Assembly (NCBI GenBank): GCA_028285305.1
Contig: JANQPV010000009.1
Coordinates: 186,001-250,000, forward strand
From: Alphaproteobacteria bacterium
GTDB lineage: Bacteria; Pseudomonadota; Alphaproteobacteria; SMXP01
DNA length: 64,000 nucleotides
Direction: 5' to 3'
Below, piece after piece: positions 1 through 8,846 of the stretch (its first letter is position 1; each line of letters opens with the position of its first letter). The position numbers and the translations under genes were made by a program. Below the pieces are notes generated by a model. The model saw nothing but the letters and a program-made list of their open reading frames with translations, was not told the origin of the DNA and made no database searches.

Positions 1-1609
1 CCACGGTCCGGTTGTTGCGGCCTTCTTCCATATCGATAAAATCGATGACGATGAGGCCGGCAAGGTCGCGCAATCGGCATTGACGTGCCACCTCTGCGGC
101 CGCCTCTATGTTCGTGCGAACCGCGGTGTTTTCGACGTTCCGCTCTTTGGTCGACTTACCGGAGTTTACGTCGATCGACACAAGCGCTTCGGTGGGGTTG
201 ATGACGAGATATCCGCCAGAGGGAAGGGGCACTTCCGGCGACAATGTTGCATCCAGCTGATTTTCGACTTCGAATTTTTGGAAGATCGACTTTTGCTCTT
301 TGTGCTGCTTTACGTTTTTGGCGTGGCTGGGCATCAAGAGCCGCATAAAGCCTTTTGCTTCTTTGTAGGAGTCCTCACCTTCAACGAGAACTTCGTCGAT
401 ATCCTTGTTATAAAGATCCCGGATGGCCCGCTTGACCAGGCTGCCTTCTTCATACACAAGCGTTGGCGCAATGGATTCGAGTGTCAGTGTGCGAACATTC
501 TCCCAAATTCGCAGAAGATACTCGTAATCTCTTTTGATTTCGGTCTTTGTGCGTTTGGAACCGGCGGTGCGGATGATAAGTCCCATACCTTCTGGGACCT
601 CCATGGCGTCGACAATTTTGCGAAGCCGCTTACGGTCCGTTCCATTTGTGATTTTTCTGGAGATCCCTCCGCCTCTCCCCGTATTGGGCATCAGAACACA
701 ATAACGGCCGGCGAGCGACAAATAGGTGGTCAGAGCAGCGCCTTTGTTGCCCCTTTCTTCTTTTACGACTTGAACTAAGAGAACTTGGCGTCTTTTGATC
801 ACCTCTTGGATTTTGTAGCTGCGTAATTTTTGCCGGCGAAGCCGTCGCAGCTCCAGCATCGGATCTTCGTCATCAGGATCGTCCGTCGCTTCGGTATCGA
901 TCGAAGGATCGGCCTCGATCGATTCGATTGGCTCTTCGTTCTCGGAGATGGCATCGGTCAACGACGCCTCGTGTGCGGGAGCCTCACCGTCTTCGCCATC
1001 TTCACTATCTGCTGTTTGCTCAGGTTCAACAGCGCCGACATCGTCTGCATCCGAGATCCCCTCGGGAGATGCAGTTACAGGAATGCTTAGATTTTCAGTG
1101 TCTTCGACCTTAAGGGCGATTTCGTTGTCGCTTGATTGTGTGTGCTCGCTTTCCTCTGAGGTATCCTCATGTGATTGGGCGCTTACGCTTTCGGCCGCGT
1201 CTTCTTCCGCCGATACCGGATCGTCATCCCCCACGACCTCATCGGCATCGTTTATGTCACCAGAGTCTCCCGAAATCTCGGTGTCGATGGCCTTTTCTTC
1301 TTCCGCCAAAGCTTCGTTCGCTGCGGCTTCCGCTTCAAGAAGGAGTTCCTTGTCCGCAATTGGTATTTGGTAATAGTCGGGGTGAATCTCGTTAAAGGCC
1401 AGAAAGCCATGACGATTGCCGCCATAGTCGACAAATGCGGCCTGAAGTGAAGGTTCGATCCGCGTGACTTTTGCTAAATAGATATTGCCGCGTAACTGGG
1501 TTTTGGCTTTGGACTCAAAATCAAACTCTTCAACTTGGTTTGATTCCGAAACGACGACGACCCGAGTTTCCTCCTGGTGGACCGCGTCGATCAACATTGT
1601 TTTTGCCAT
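1..1609 (-). CDS. rne: Ribonuclease E, 3' end cut off by the window edge
   Basis: Endoribonuclease that starts mRNA decay and matures rRNA and tRNA. The frame opens with MAKTMLIDAVHQEE and an S1 RNA-binding domain (RGNIYLAKVTRIEPSL, FVDYGGNRHGFL). That domain is interrupted by a strongly acidic insertion of about 170 residues (roughly residues 85-260) before it resumes at EERGNKGAALTTYLSLAGRY. The catalytic core follows with both metal-binding aspartate motifs, SIDVNSGKS and GLIVIDFIDM. The protein continues past base 1, so the Zn-link and C-terminal degradosome scaffold are not visible. Large acidic insertions in S1 are common in alphaproteobacterial RNase E. It is transcribed away from the amidase gene across a long leader containing two hairpins. 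Confidence 0.97.
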   Translation of the reverse strand, partial: MAKTMLIDAVHQEETRVVVVSESNQVEEFDFESKAKTQLRGNIYLAKVTRIEPSLQAAFVDYGGNRHGFLAFNEIHPDYYQIPIADKELLLEAEAAANEALAEEEKAIDTEISGDSGDINDADEVVGDDDPVSAEEDAAESVSAQSHEDTSEESEHTQSSDNEIALKVEDTENLSIPVTASPEGISDADDVGAVEPEQTADSEDGEDGEAPAHEASLTDAISENEEPIESIEADPSIDTEATDDPDDEDPMLELRRLRRQKLRSYKIQEVIKRRQVLLVQVVKEERGNKGAALTTYLSLAGRYCVLMPNTGRGGGISRKITNGTDRKRLRKIVDAMEVPEGMGLIIRTAGSKRTKTEIKRDYEYLLRIWENVRTLTLESIAPTLVYEEGSLVKRAIRDLYNKDIDEVLVEGEDSYKEAKGFMRLLMPSHAKNVKQHKEQKSIFQKFEVENQLDATLSPEVPLPSGGYLVINPTEALVSIDVNSGKSTKERNVENTAVRTNIEAAAEVARQCRLRDLAGLIVIDFIDMEEGRNNRTV

Positions 1610-2239
1610 TTAGTAGTTCTCCTTTGGATCGGATCCGCACGCGCTGTTCGCTCTTGGAAGCCCAAGAACCTGATTTGAGGCGTTGGATCCCGATCCAATA
1701 GTGTCGAAATGTGTTGAGTGTAGAAAAACAGTCGGCGCGGGGCTGTAAAGCCGCCCCGTAAGGAAAATGTCCGGTCGCCGAACTAAAGACCGGATTGTGA
1801 CCAAATGATTTGATCAGATAAATCGAGATGCGAATGAAAATGTTCGCCATACCACTATGAATTAGGCCAAATGCCCGACTTCGCTGGATTTTGCGGTCTG
1901 CAGCGAACGGTCTATGCTCCTATTGGGATCGACCCACCTGGGTCCCGCGGAATTGGTTGGCTTTTGAGAGCGTCCATTCGCCATACCAATAGCAGCATTA
2001 AGGCCTATTTTGTTTCTGCGTTTCCTAATACAGTTTCAATGGCCGGTGGATCAAGTCCTACCGCGCCGAATCCGATAATAGAACGGAGTTTGATCTCGCC
2101 ACAATGGATATTTGGTTAATGTATCTCGACTTACGGTCGATCCGTGTTTGATCGAGTGCCAGCAAGTATTCCACGTGTTTTGTGGCTGACTGAAGAAATG
2201 TGCTCAGTCTAATCTGTTATAAACGAATCGATTCTATTC
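1610..2239. other. Long divergent intergenic region between rne and the amidase
   Basis: No convincing gene lies in these 630 bases. The open frames here are short and show no recognisable motif or ribosome-binding site. The interval must hold the rne promoter and long leader (minus strand) and the promoter of the amidase-mrcA pair (plus strand). Apart from the two hairpins at 1738-1794 I see no strong signal. Confidence 0.6.
1738..1794 (-). promoter_or_regulatory. Two adjacent hairpins in the rne leader
   Basis: Two perfect stems lie 130-185 bases upstream of the rne start: CGGGGC/GCCCCG (1738-1743 with 1753-1758) and TCCGGTC/GACCGGA (1770-1776 with 1788-1794). In enterobacteria RNase E autoregulates by cleaving its own structured 5' leader. 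By analogy these could be the autoregulatory elements here, but that role is inference. Neither stem is followed by a T-run in either direction, so they do not look like terminators. Confidence 0.4.
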
Positions 2240-3721
2240 ATGACGAATCCCCCTATTGCGCGCTCTGGGGACCAATTGCGCTTATTGTTTATGGTCAGCT
2301 CGAAACTATCTTTTTCAATCTCTGAACTCCACTGTCGGCGTGTTGCTGTGCTTTTTGGGTGGTTCGCGCTTGCTGTCTTGTGGTGTTTGGGGACCTCGGG
2401 TGCATATGGTCAAGAGGCGGATTCTCAACCACTCGTGAAAGTCACCGATGTCAGAATTGGCGAGCATCCGGACAAGACGCGTGTGGTACTAGATCTGGTG
2501 GGTGGAAACGAAGCTCAGCTCTTCAGCTTGAGCGATCCTGCGCGCCTCGTGGTGGATATTCCAAACGGCGACTGGCAGGTGCCGTTTCTGAGCGGGGAAC
2601 GGGCGGGGGGTGCCATTTCTTCTGTGCGGTATGGACGGTTGAACCGGCAAGTGGCGCGCTTGGTCTTAGATTTGAACTATCCAGTGACGCTGTCTTCCAG
2701 TGAGGTTTTGGGTGGGAAGGACAATCCGGGAACTCGTGTTGTGCTTGATCTCGTTCGCGTTTCGGCGTCGGATTTTAGGGCGAGTGTGAAGTTACCTAAA
2801 ACCAAAATTGCCTCCAGCGTGCGTGCCACTGCGAGGACGGCTGAGAACAATTCTTCGGCCGAGAAAAAGGCGCCAGTGGTGTTGCCCCCGCGGGAAAAGC
2901 AACCGGTCGTCGCGCCGCCGCAGGAAAAGCAGCAAGCTAAAGTCGACCCGCCTTTAGAGAAGCCGGTCCGTGCGCCGGTTGTTTTGGATGAGGACCCCGA
3001 ACCCAAAGCGAAAGGGTCCGGAAAATTCGTTATCGTCATTGATCCTGGCCATGGCGGGCGAGATCCCGGTGCGATCGGCAGCAAGGGGACCAAAGAAGCT
3101 GATGTTGTACTCGGCGCTGCAAAAGCGCTCAAATCGTATCTGGATAAGAAGAAGCGCTATGAGACGGTTCTTACTCGAACTGGTAACACCAGTTTGAAGC
3201 TGCGTGACCGCATTGCAATTGCGCGCAAGCAGAAAGCGGATTTGTTCATATCAATGCATGCCGATAGTTTGCCGGATGCCGCGCGAGTCCGCGGTGCGTC
3301 AGCTTACACATTGTCAAAAAAGGCCTCGGATGCGGAAGCGGCGGCGCTCGCCCGAAAGGAGAACCAAGCTGACGTGATTCTCGGTCTGGATCTGGGAGAC
3401 CATACCGCCGAAGTGAACGATATTCTCATTGATCTGGCCCTCAGCCATACCAAGAACTCTTCGGTTCGCTTCGCCGGCATGTTGATCTCTGAGCTCAGCA
3501 ATGTGACACCTGTCCATAAGAACCCTCAAAAGTCAGCAGGATTTGTGGTGCTAAAATCGCCTGATGTGCCTTCTGTGCTGCTTGAGTTGGGTTATCTCTC
3601 AAACGGTGCTGATGAAAAGAACCTTGTCTCTTCTCAATGGCGACAAAACACAGCCAAAGCAATTGGAACGGCAATCGATCAGTTCTTTGGCTATGCCGAG
3701 GTGTCGCAAATTGGGGGTTAG
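2240..3721 (+). CDS. amiC: N-acetylmuramoyl-L-alanine amidase with AMIN domain (AmiC type)
   Basis: Periplasmic zinc amidase that cuts the lactyl-amide bond between MurNAc and the stem peptide, usually for daughter-cell separation. An N-terminal hydrophobic stretch (VAVLFGWFALAVLWCL) ends at a plausible signal-peptidase site (GAYGQEA). An AMIN domain follows at about residues 60-170, then a Pro/Lys-rich linker (about 200-255), then an Amidase_3 domain. Zinc ligands are H271 (DPGHGG), E286 (GTKEAD) and H340 (SMHADS). Catalytic E449 is in LLELGYL. The annotated ATG has no clear Shine-Dalgarno. An internal ATG at 2291 also leaves an intact signal peptide, so the start is uncertain. It lies about 200 bases before mrcA in the same direction. 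Confidence 0.93.
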   Translation: MTNPPIARSGDQLRLLFMVSSKLSFSISELHCRRVAVLFGWFALAVLWCLGTSGAYGQEADSQPLVKVTDVRIGEHPDKTRVVLDLVGGNEAQLFSLSDPARLVVDIPNGDWQVPFLSGERAGGAISSVRYGRLNRQVARLVLDLNYPVTLSSSEVLGGKDNPGTRVVLDLVRVSASDFRASVKLPKTKIASSVRATARTAENNSSAEKKAPVVLPPREKQPVVAPPQEKQQAKVDPPLEKPVRAPVVLDEDPEPKAKGSGKFVIVIDPGHGGRDPGAIGSKGTKEADVVLGAAKALKSYLDKKKRYETVLTRTGNTSLKLRDRIAIARKQKADLFISMHADSLPDAARVRGASAYTLSKKASDAEAAALARKENQADVILGLDLGDHTAEVNDILIDLALSHTKNSSVRFAGMLISELSNVTPVHKNPQKSAGFVVLKSPDVPSVLLELGYLSNGADEKNLVSSQWRQNTAKAIGTAIDQFFGYAEVSQIGG

Positions 3722-3928
3722 GCCGCCATAGGCCGAGGGGCTAAACATCGCTCGTGGCGCGATTTCGGTGCAACATAGGCCCAAACTTCGGCTCCTAGAA
3801 CGCTCAATATTCTGTCCTATTTGTCACAAGTTTTGTACTACCCATATTAACTGTTCTCGTCATAATCGGTGGTGGTTGTTGCGACAAAAAACCTCCTCAG
3901 TCACTTGGACCGATGTTCGGAGTCTCAA

Positions 3929-6622
3929 ATGGATAAATCTTTCGTTCCCTCTCGTTCGGGCGATGACGGTCGTAAGCCGCGCAAGAGCTGGATTGTGCCA
4001 TTATTGGCTTGGGGGTTTGGGACTCTGGCCACGGCGGGGGTCATTGTCTTTTTGGGTGTTGCTTACTTTCTGATCGATATTGTGCGGGACCTTCCCAGTT
4101 CGGAGGTTATGAACAATTACGAACCGGCAGTAACGACTCGAGTCCATGCTGGCGATGGGTCTTTGATCGCAGAATTTGCCAAGGAGCGACGCTTGTTTGT
4201 GCCGCTAGAAGCGATTCCCGATCAAGTGGAACACGCGTTCCTATCTGCGGAAGACAAGAACTTTTATGACCATGCAGGCGTCGACCCCTACGGCATACTT
4301 CGGGCGGTGATTGCGAACATTGACAATTATCGGAACAATCGGCGGTTGGAGGGAGCATCCACCATCACCCAGCAGGTGGCGCGAAACTTCTTGCTGTCGA
4401 GCGAAGTCAGTTACAATCGAAAGATCAAGGAAGCTTTGATTGCGCTCCGTATGGAGCAGACCTTCTCCAAAGAGCATATCCTTGAGCTCTACTTGAATGA
4501 GATCTACTTGGGCTGGCGCAGCTACGGAGTTGCGGCGGCGGCGCTCAATTATTTCGACAAGTCCTTGGAAGAGCTGACCCTCGGTGAAGCCGCGTATCTG
4601 GCAGCGCTGCCAAAAGCACCCAACAACTATCACCCGATCGACAAGAAGAGCCGCGCAATCGCGCGGCGGAACTATGTGCTCGATCGCATGCGCGTAAATG
4701 GCTACATCTCTCGTGAACAAGAACAAGCGGCGCGCGCGGAAGATCTTGTTGTGCTCAGCCGCGCCGTGGGCACGCAGGTTGAAGATGCCCAGTACTTTGC
4801 CGAAGAAGTTCGGCGCGAATTGTTTGATCTGTATGGGGAAGAAGGCCTCTATATGGGTGGCCTGTCCGTACGCTCAACAGTCGATACAGACTTCCAGAAA
4901 AAGGCCCGCACGGCCCTTCGTCATACATTGGAGCTATACGATCGGCGTCATGGCTGGCGGGGTGCCTTTGCCACGTTGGATCTCCAAATAGGCGATTGGC
5001 AAACGCAGCTTGCCAAGCTGGAACGGCTTCCTTCTGATTTATCGCCTTGGAAACCCGCTGTCGTCTTGTCGATTTCGGGCAACACTGCCTCAATCGGGTT
5101 TGAGGACGGATCGATCGGCGAGTTGCCCTTTGAGGGGATGAAATGGGCGCGGAAATGGCTAAAGCGCGAGCGTGTCGGTGCTCTGCCCACGCGTGTCTCG
5201 GAGGTCCTTTCACCTGGGGATGTGATCTTCGTTGAACGGATTCAAGGCGAAGACAGCGCCGATGCGGAAGCTGTTTCGGATGAAAATCCGCCCGCTGATA
5301 GCTATTTTGCTTTGCGTCAGATTCCGGCTGTTGACGGCGGTATCGTGGTCATGGATCCGCATACCGGCCGGGTTCTCGCGATGGTGGGTGGCTTTAGCTT
5401 TCAAAAGAGTGAGTTTAACAGAGCCACACAAGCGCTGCGTCAGCCGGGCTCATCCTTCAAGCCCTTCGTGTATGCGGCCGCGCTTGATACAGGGTACACC
5501 CCTTCAACGATCGTTCTGGATGGTCCCTTGGTCGTTGATCAAGGGCCGGGGCTGCCGTTGTGGAAGCCAAAGAACTACTCCTCCAAATTCTACGGCGAGT
5601 CGACGCTGCGCATTGGCATCGAGCACTCCCGAAACCTGATGACGGCCCGTCTTGCTCTCGACATTGGAATGGATCCCATTGTCGCCAATGCAGGCCGCTT
5701 TGGAATTCGAACGGCGGAAAACCCACTGGATCCGAGACCCGCAATGGCATTGGGAGCCGGCGAGACGACGCTTTATCGAATGGTGACGGCCTATTCGATG
5801 TTGGTGAATGGGGGCAAAGCCGTTCAGCCGACGGTTATCGACCGGATTCAAGACCGTTATGGAAAATCGATCTTCCGCCATGACACGCGGCCCTGCAATG
5901 GGTGTCTGCAAGAGACATGGAGCGGTCAAGCGCCCCCGCGGCTGGTCGATGAGAGGGAGCAAGTGGTTGATCCCGGCACTGCCTATCAAGTTGTTTCGAT
6001 GCTTGAGGGGGCCGTCTTGCGGGGGACGGGAACGGCGATGCGCTCGATTGGTATTCCGATCGCGGGCAAGACGGGAACGACCAATGAATCTCGAGATGCA
6101 TGGTTCATCGGGATGACGCCGGATATGGTCGTTGGCGCCTATGTTGGATTTGATACGCCGCGTTCTCTCGGGCCCCGGGAAACCGGGGGCAGGGTGGCGC
6201 TTCCCGCTGTGAAGAAATTCTTTGAGCAAGCTGCTGAGGAAACTGTCAACGTTCAGTTTCGGATCCCCAGTTCAATCAGGTTGGTCCGCGTTAATCGTAA
6301 GACGGGCCTTTTGACGACACCGGACGATCCCCGCATGATTTTGGAAGCGTTCAAACCGGGAACCGAGCCTACGTCGTCGCGACCACAACAGCGCATTGCA
6401 ATTGAGGACGAATACGAAATGCGCGATGCGGAACTCTATTCGTCGAGTACCGCCTATGACCGGGGCTTCGGCGGCCCACAATACCGGCGCGACGGTTACT
6501 ATGAAGACGAGGACGAAGACGAGGACTACGGCTATCAATCCGGAAATAACCGTCCGCAGCCAGACCGTTATCCTCCGGAACCATCCGAATCGTACAGTGA
6601 AGAGCCGGGCGGCTTGTACTGA
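3929..6622 (+). CDS. mrcA: Penicillin-binding protein 1A, bifunctional glycosyltransferase/transpeptidase
   Basis: Class A PBP that polymerises glycan strands and cross-links peptides on the periplasmic face. It has a short cytoplasmic tail, a membrane anchor at about residues 21-49, and a GT51 domain with catalytic E108 (SAEDKNFYDH), the EGASTITQQ motif at 141-149 and ELYLNEIYLG. The transpeptidase domain has the SxxK serine at S508 (SSFK), SRN at S567 and KTG at K714. The C-terminal tail is rich in Asp/Glu, Tyr, Pro and Ser, with an alternating ED run. The ATG at 3929 is chosen because GGAG sits 6 bases upstream. An upstream in-frame ATG at 3869 lacks this. Confidence 0.96.
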   Translation: MDKSFVPSRSGDDGRKPRKSWIVPLLAWGFGTLATAGVIVFLGVAYFLIDIVRDLPSSEVMNNYEPAVTTRVHAGDGSLIAEFAKERRLFVPLEAIPDQVEHAFLSAEDKNFYDHAGVDPYGILRAVIANIDNYRNNRRLEGASTITQQVARNFLLSSEVSYNRKIKEALIALRMEQTFSKEHILELYLNEIYLGWRSYGVAAAALNYFDKSLEELTLGEAAYLAALPKAPNNYHPIDKKSRAIARRNYVLDRMRVNGYISREQEQAARAEDLVVLSRAVGTQVEDAQYFAEEVRRELFDLYGEEGLYMGGLSVRSTVDTDFQKKARTALRHTLELYDRRHGWRGAFATLDLQIGDWQTQLAKLERLPSDLSPWKPAVVLSISGNTASIGFEDGSIGELPFEGMKWARKWLKRERVGALPTRVSEVLSPGDVIFVERIQGEDSADAEAVSDENPPADSYFALRQIPAVDGGIVVMDPHTGRVLAMVGGFSFQKSEFNRATQALRQPGSSFKPFVYAAALDTGYTPSTIVLDGPLVVDQGPGLPLWKPKNYSSKFYGESTLRIGIEHSRNLMTARLALDIGMDPIVANAGRFGIRTAENPLDPRPAMALGAGETTLYRMVTAYSMLVNGGKAVQPTVIDRIQDRYGKSIFRHDTRPCNGCLQETWSGQAPPRLVDEREQVVDPGTAYQVVSMLEGAVLRGTGTAMRSIGIPIAGKTGTTNESRDAWFIGMTPDMVVGAYVGFDTPRSLGPRETGGRVALPAVKKFFEQAAEETVNVQFRIPSSIRLVRVNRKTGLLTTPDDPRMILEAFKPGTEPTSSRPQQRIAIEDEYEMRDAELYSSSTAYDRGFGGPQYRRDGYYEDEDEDEDYGYQSGNNRPQPDRYPPEPSESYSEEPGGLY

Positions 6623-6835
6623 GGAAGACCGTTTTCTCTGGGAGTGCCGCATGCCGTTCCGTAATCTCCGCAGATCTTGCTGCTAATGCCGGTCGGACCA
6701 GACGAGACACCGGGTTCTCCGGAAGTCTGGTCAAGGACTACTCTGGTTACGCTTCACATGACAGGGCTTGATCACGTTCCCAATACATGATTTTTTCGCC
6801 CCAGTGTTTCCCTTACCCTGAAAGAACATGGTTTC

Positions 6836-7955
6836 ATGAGTGCAGAACTCCAGTCCATCAAACAAGACATAGAGCAATCTTTAGAATTGCTAAGGAGGCA
6901 TCTTTGACCCGGATGCGGCTCAAAAGAGATTGGATGAGCTGAACGCGAAGTCTGAAGATCCCTCATTGTGGGATAATCCTGAAGTGGCTCAAAAATTGAT
7001 GCGAGAGCGGAATGAACTCGATGGTTCGCTTTCCGCCTATGCCGATCTGGCACGAGACTTTGAAGAGACGGTCGAACTGGCGGAGTTGGCTGAAGGCGAT
7101 GAGGATCTCGTCGCGGAAGCGCTCGACACTCTACGACGGATCAAAGAACAAGCCGAGGGGCAGGAGCTCCAAACCCTTCTCTCCGGTGAGGCTGATCGGT
7201 GCGATACCTACTTGGACATCAATGCGGGTGCAGGAGGCACGGAGAGCCAAGATTGGGCCAATATGCTTTTGCGGATGTATACACGCTGGGCGAACGATCA
7301 TGGCATGAAGTGTAGCTTAATCAGCGAAAGTCCAGGAGAAGAGGCGGGTATAAAATCCGCAACAATCGAGATCAAGGGGAAGAACGCGTTCGGTTGGCTG
7401 AAAACGGAAAGCGGTGTACACCGTTTGGTTCGTATCTCACCGTTTGACGCCAACGCCAGGCGGCACACCAGTTTTGCAAGCGTCTGGGTCTATCCGGTCA
7501 TTGATGAGTCCATCGAAATCGATGTGTCTGAAAAAGACGTCCGCATAGATACGTACCGGGCCAGCGGCGCAGGCGGTCAACATGTCAACACAACGGACAG
7601 TGCGGTGCGGATTACGCATGAAGAAACCGGGATTGTTGTTCAGTGTCAAAACGAGCGATCGCAGCATAAGAATCGCGCAACTGCTTGGAATATGTTGAGA
7701 GCGCGCCTGTATGAACTTGAGCTTCAAAAGCGGCAAGCGGAAGCCCAGCAGGCGGCGGACTCTAAAACGGAAATCGGCTGGGGCCATCAAATCCGCTCCT
7801 ACGTCTTACAGCCCTATCAGCTCGTGAAAGATCTGCGGACAAAAGTCGAAAGTCCCGATCCGGGTAATGTGTTGGATGGCGACCTCGATCCCTTTCTTAC
7901 AGCCGCATTGGCAATGGGAGTTGGCAACAGGGCGGCGGAGGACGAGGCGTCCTAG
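6836..7955 (+). CDS. prfB: Peptide chain release factor 2, expressed by programmed +1 frameshift
   Basis: Terminates translation at UGA and UAA. The start ATG at 6836 opens a 23-codon leader ending in an in-frame TGA at 6905-6907. A +1 shift there (CTT TGA C read as CTT, then GAC) joins it to the main frame at [12 protein letters not shown] and gives a protein of about 372 residues, normal for RF2. The discriminator motif SPF occurs in [15 protein letters not shown], and the catalytic GGQ loop in [17 protein letters not shown]. The gene is intact. A frame-based caller would start it too late, near 6930. Confidence 0.97.
6893..6908 (+). promoter_or_regulatory. prfB programmed frameshift site
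   Basis: An internal Shine-Dalgarno (AGGAGG, 6893-6898) stands three bases before the slippery CTT codon, followed by TGA and C. This is the spacing and sequence context of the classic RF2 autoregulatory frameshift: low RF2 slows termination at UGA and favours the +1 slip. Confidence 0.93.
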
Positions 7956-7972
7956 AACGTTTCCAGGTGTGA

Positions 7973-8038
7973 GCTTGAGAGTCGATTGATCCTCGATCAA
8001 TCGACCAAGCGAACGGAATCGTTCGGCGCAAATGCGCC
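7973..8038. other. Three consecutive hairpins downstream of prfB
   Basis: Hairpin 1 is a perfect 11-bp stem GTCGATTGATC/GATCAATCGAC (7981-7991 with 7995-8005), extended by GCTTG/CAAGC across a three-base bulge. Hairpin 2 is CGAACG-GAAT-CGTTCG (8010-8025). Hairpin 3 is GGCGC-AAAT-GCGCC around 8025-8038. They start about 18 bases after the prfB stop. No T-run follows, so an ordinary intrinsic terminator is not clear. They may act as 3'-end stabilisers, a Rho-linked end, or a structured RNA. Confidence 0.5.
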
Positions 8039-8187
8039 TCACCGCCGTCAGGAAACGCGCAAAACAAGGAATCTGGAGCCGTTTTGGTTTGACAGAGTCC
8101 AACCCTCAACAGATGTGGCGCATTCGTTTTTGTTGAGGAGCTTCAAGACCTAATCGTACGCATCTAATTGACACGTGCAAAGACAAA

Positions 8188-8210
8188 CGGCGCTCTGATG
8201 AAGAGCGCCG
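8188..8210 (-). terminator. Intrinsic terminator of the M23 peptidase-bactofilin operon
   Basis: A perfect 9-bp stem CGGCGCTCT/AGAGCGCCG with a five-base loop. On the minus strand it is followed by TTTGTCTTT, and it lies 28 bases beyond the bactofilin stop codon. Confidence 0.75.
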
Positions 8211-8237
8211 CTAGCACCTCTAAAGTGTGTCCTTCAG

Positions 8238-8846
8238 TTAGCTGATCGTGGAGGTCGATCTCAACGAATTGCGAAGATTGTTGGATGTGGGGCTCGGCGT
8301 CGTTCCTCCCACTCCGTTGGTCTTTTGCGCCGGCTTGGACTTAAGCGGTCCACTGGGCTGAGACCCTGTCTCGTTCTTTGAGGCGCGCCCTTTCCCCGGT
8401 AGTTCCGCGCTCAGCGGATCGTCTGCATGGCGACAGTTGCCGTCAAAAAAGGCTCCAGATTCAACAGCCAATGCGTTGTGGAGAATGTCTCCTTCCACGT
8501 GCGATGTACTGGACAGCGCCACTTTGTAAGCCCGAATGGAGCCAATAACGCGTCCGCGAATAGTAACTTCTTTGGCCCTGATTTCACCGTTGATGACGGC
8601 TTTCTCGCCAATCGTCACGGATCCGCTGTTAATGTTCCCCTCAATGCGGCCATCAACTTGGATATCCCCATCCGAATTCAGGGTCCCCTCTACGACGAGA
8701 TCGTTGCTGAAGATGGACGGGGCCATCTTGCCACCACCACCACCACGCTTTGGGGCTTGGTTGCTACCTGAGGACGCATTACCCGCTGAGTTGAGCTGCT
8801 GCACGGAAATCGTCTCGGCTTCTTGACTCTTATTCTTTGAAAACAT
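8238..8846 (-). CDS. Bactofilin family cytoskeletal protein
   Basis: Polymer-forming protein (DUF583) of about 202 residues that builds membrane-associated filaments and positions cell-wall enzymes. A Gly-rich, disordered N-terminus (APKRGGGGGK) precedes the beta-helical core, seen as repeating short strands from DLVVEGTLNSDGDIQVDGRIEG to GDILHNALAVESGAFFDG. A disordered Pro/Ser/Thr-rich tail follows. The start overlaps the end of the upstream M23 peptidase gene by 17 bases, so the two are very likely co-translated. Bactofilin/M23 endopeptidase pairs that work together in cell-shape control are known in alphaproteobacteria and epsilonproteobacteria. Confidence 0.93.
   Translation of the reverse strand: MFSKNKSQEAETISVQQLNSAGNASSGSNQAPKRGGGGGKMAPSIFSNDLVVEGTLNSDGDIQVDGRIEGNINSGSVTIGEKAVINGEIRAKEVTIRGRVIGSIRAYKVALSSTSHVEGDILHNALAVESGAFFDGNCRHADDPLSAELPGKGRASKNETGSQPSGPLKSKPAQKTNGVGGTTPSPTSNNLRNSLRSTSTIS

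Noticed and set aside
1871..2119. An 82-codon open frame between rne and the amidase
   Set aside because: No recognisable domain or start signal; the composition looks non-coding.
5504..6229. A 241-codon minus-strand frame inside mrcA
   Set aside because: The plus strand carries the PBP transpeptidase motifs there; the antisense translation shows no motif or ribosome-binding site.
6836..6929. prfB as a broken gene because of an early stop
   Set aside because: The stop sits in a canonical RF2 recoding signal with the internal Shine-Dalgarno at the right distance, so the gene is functional.
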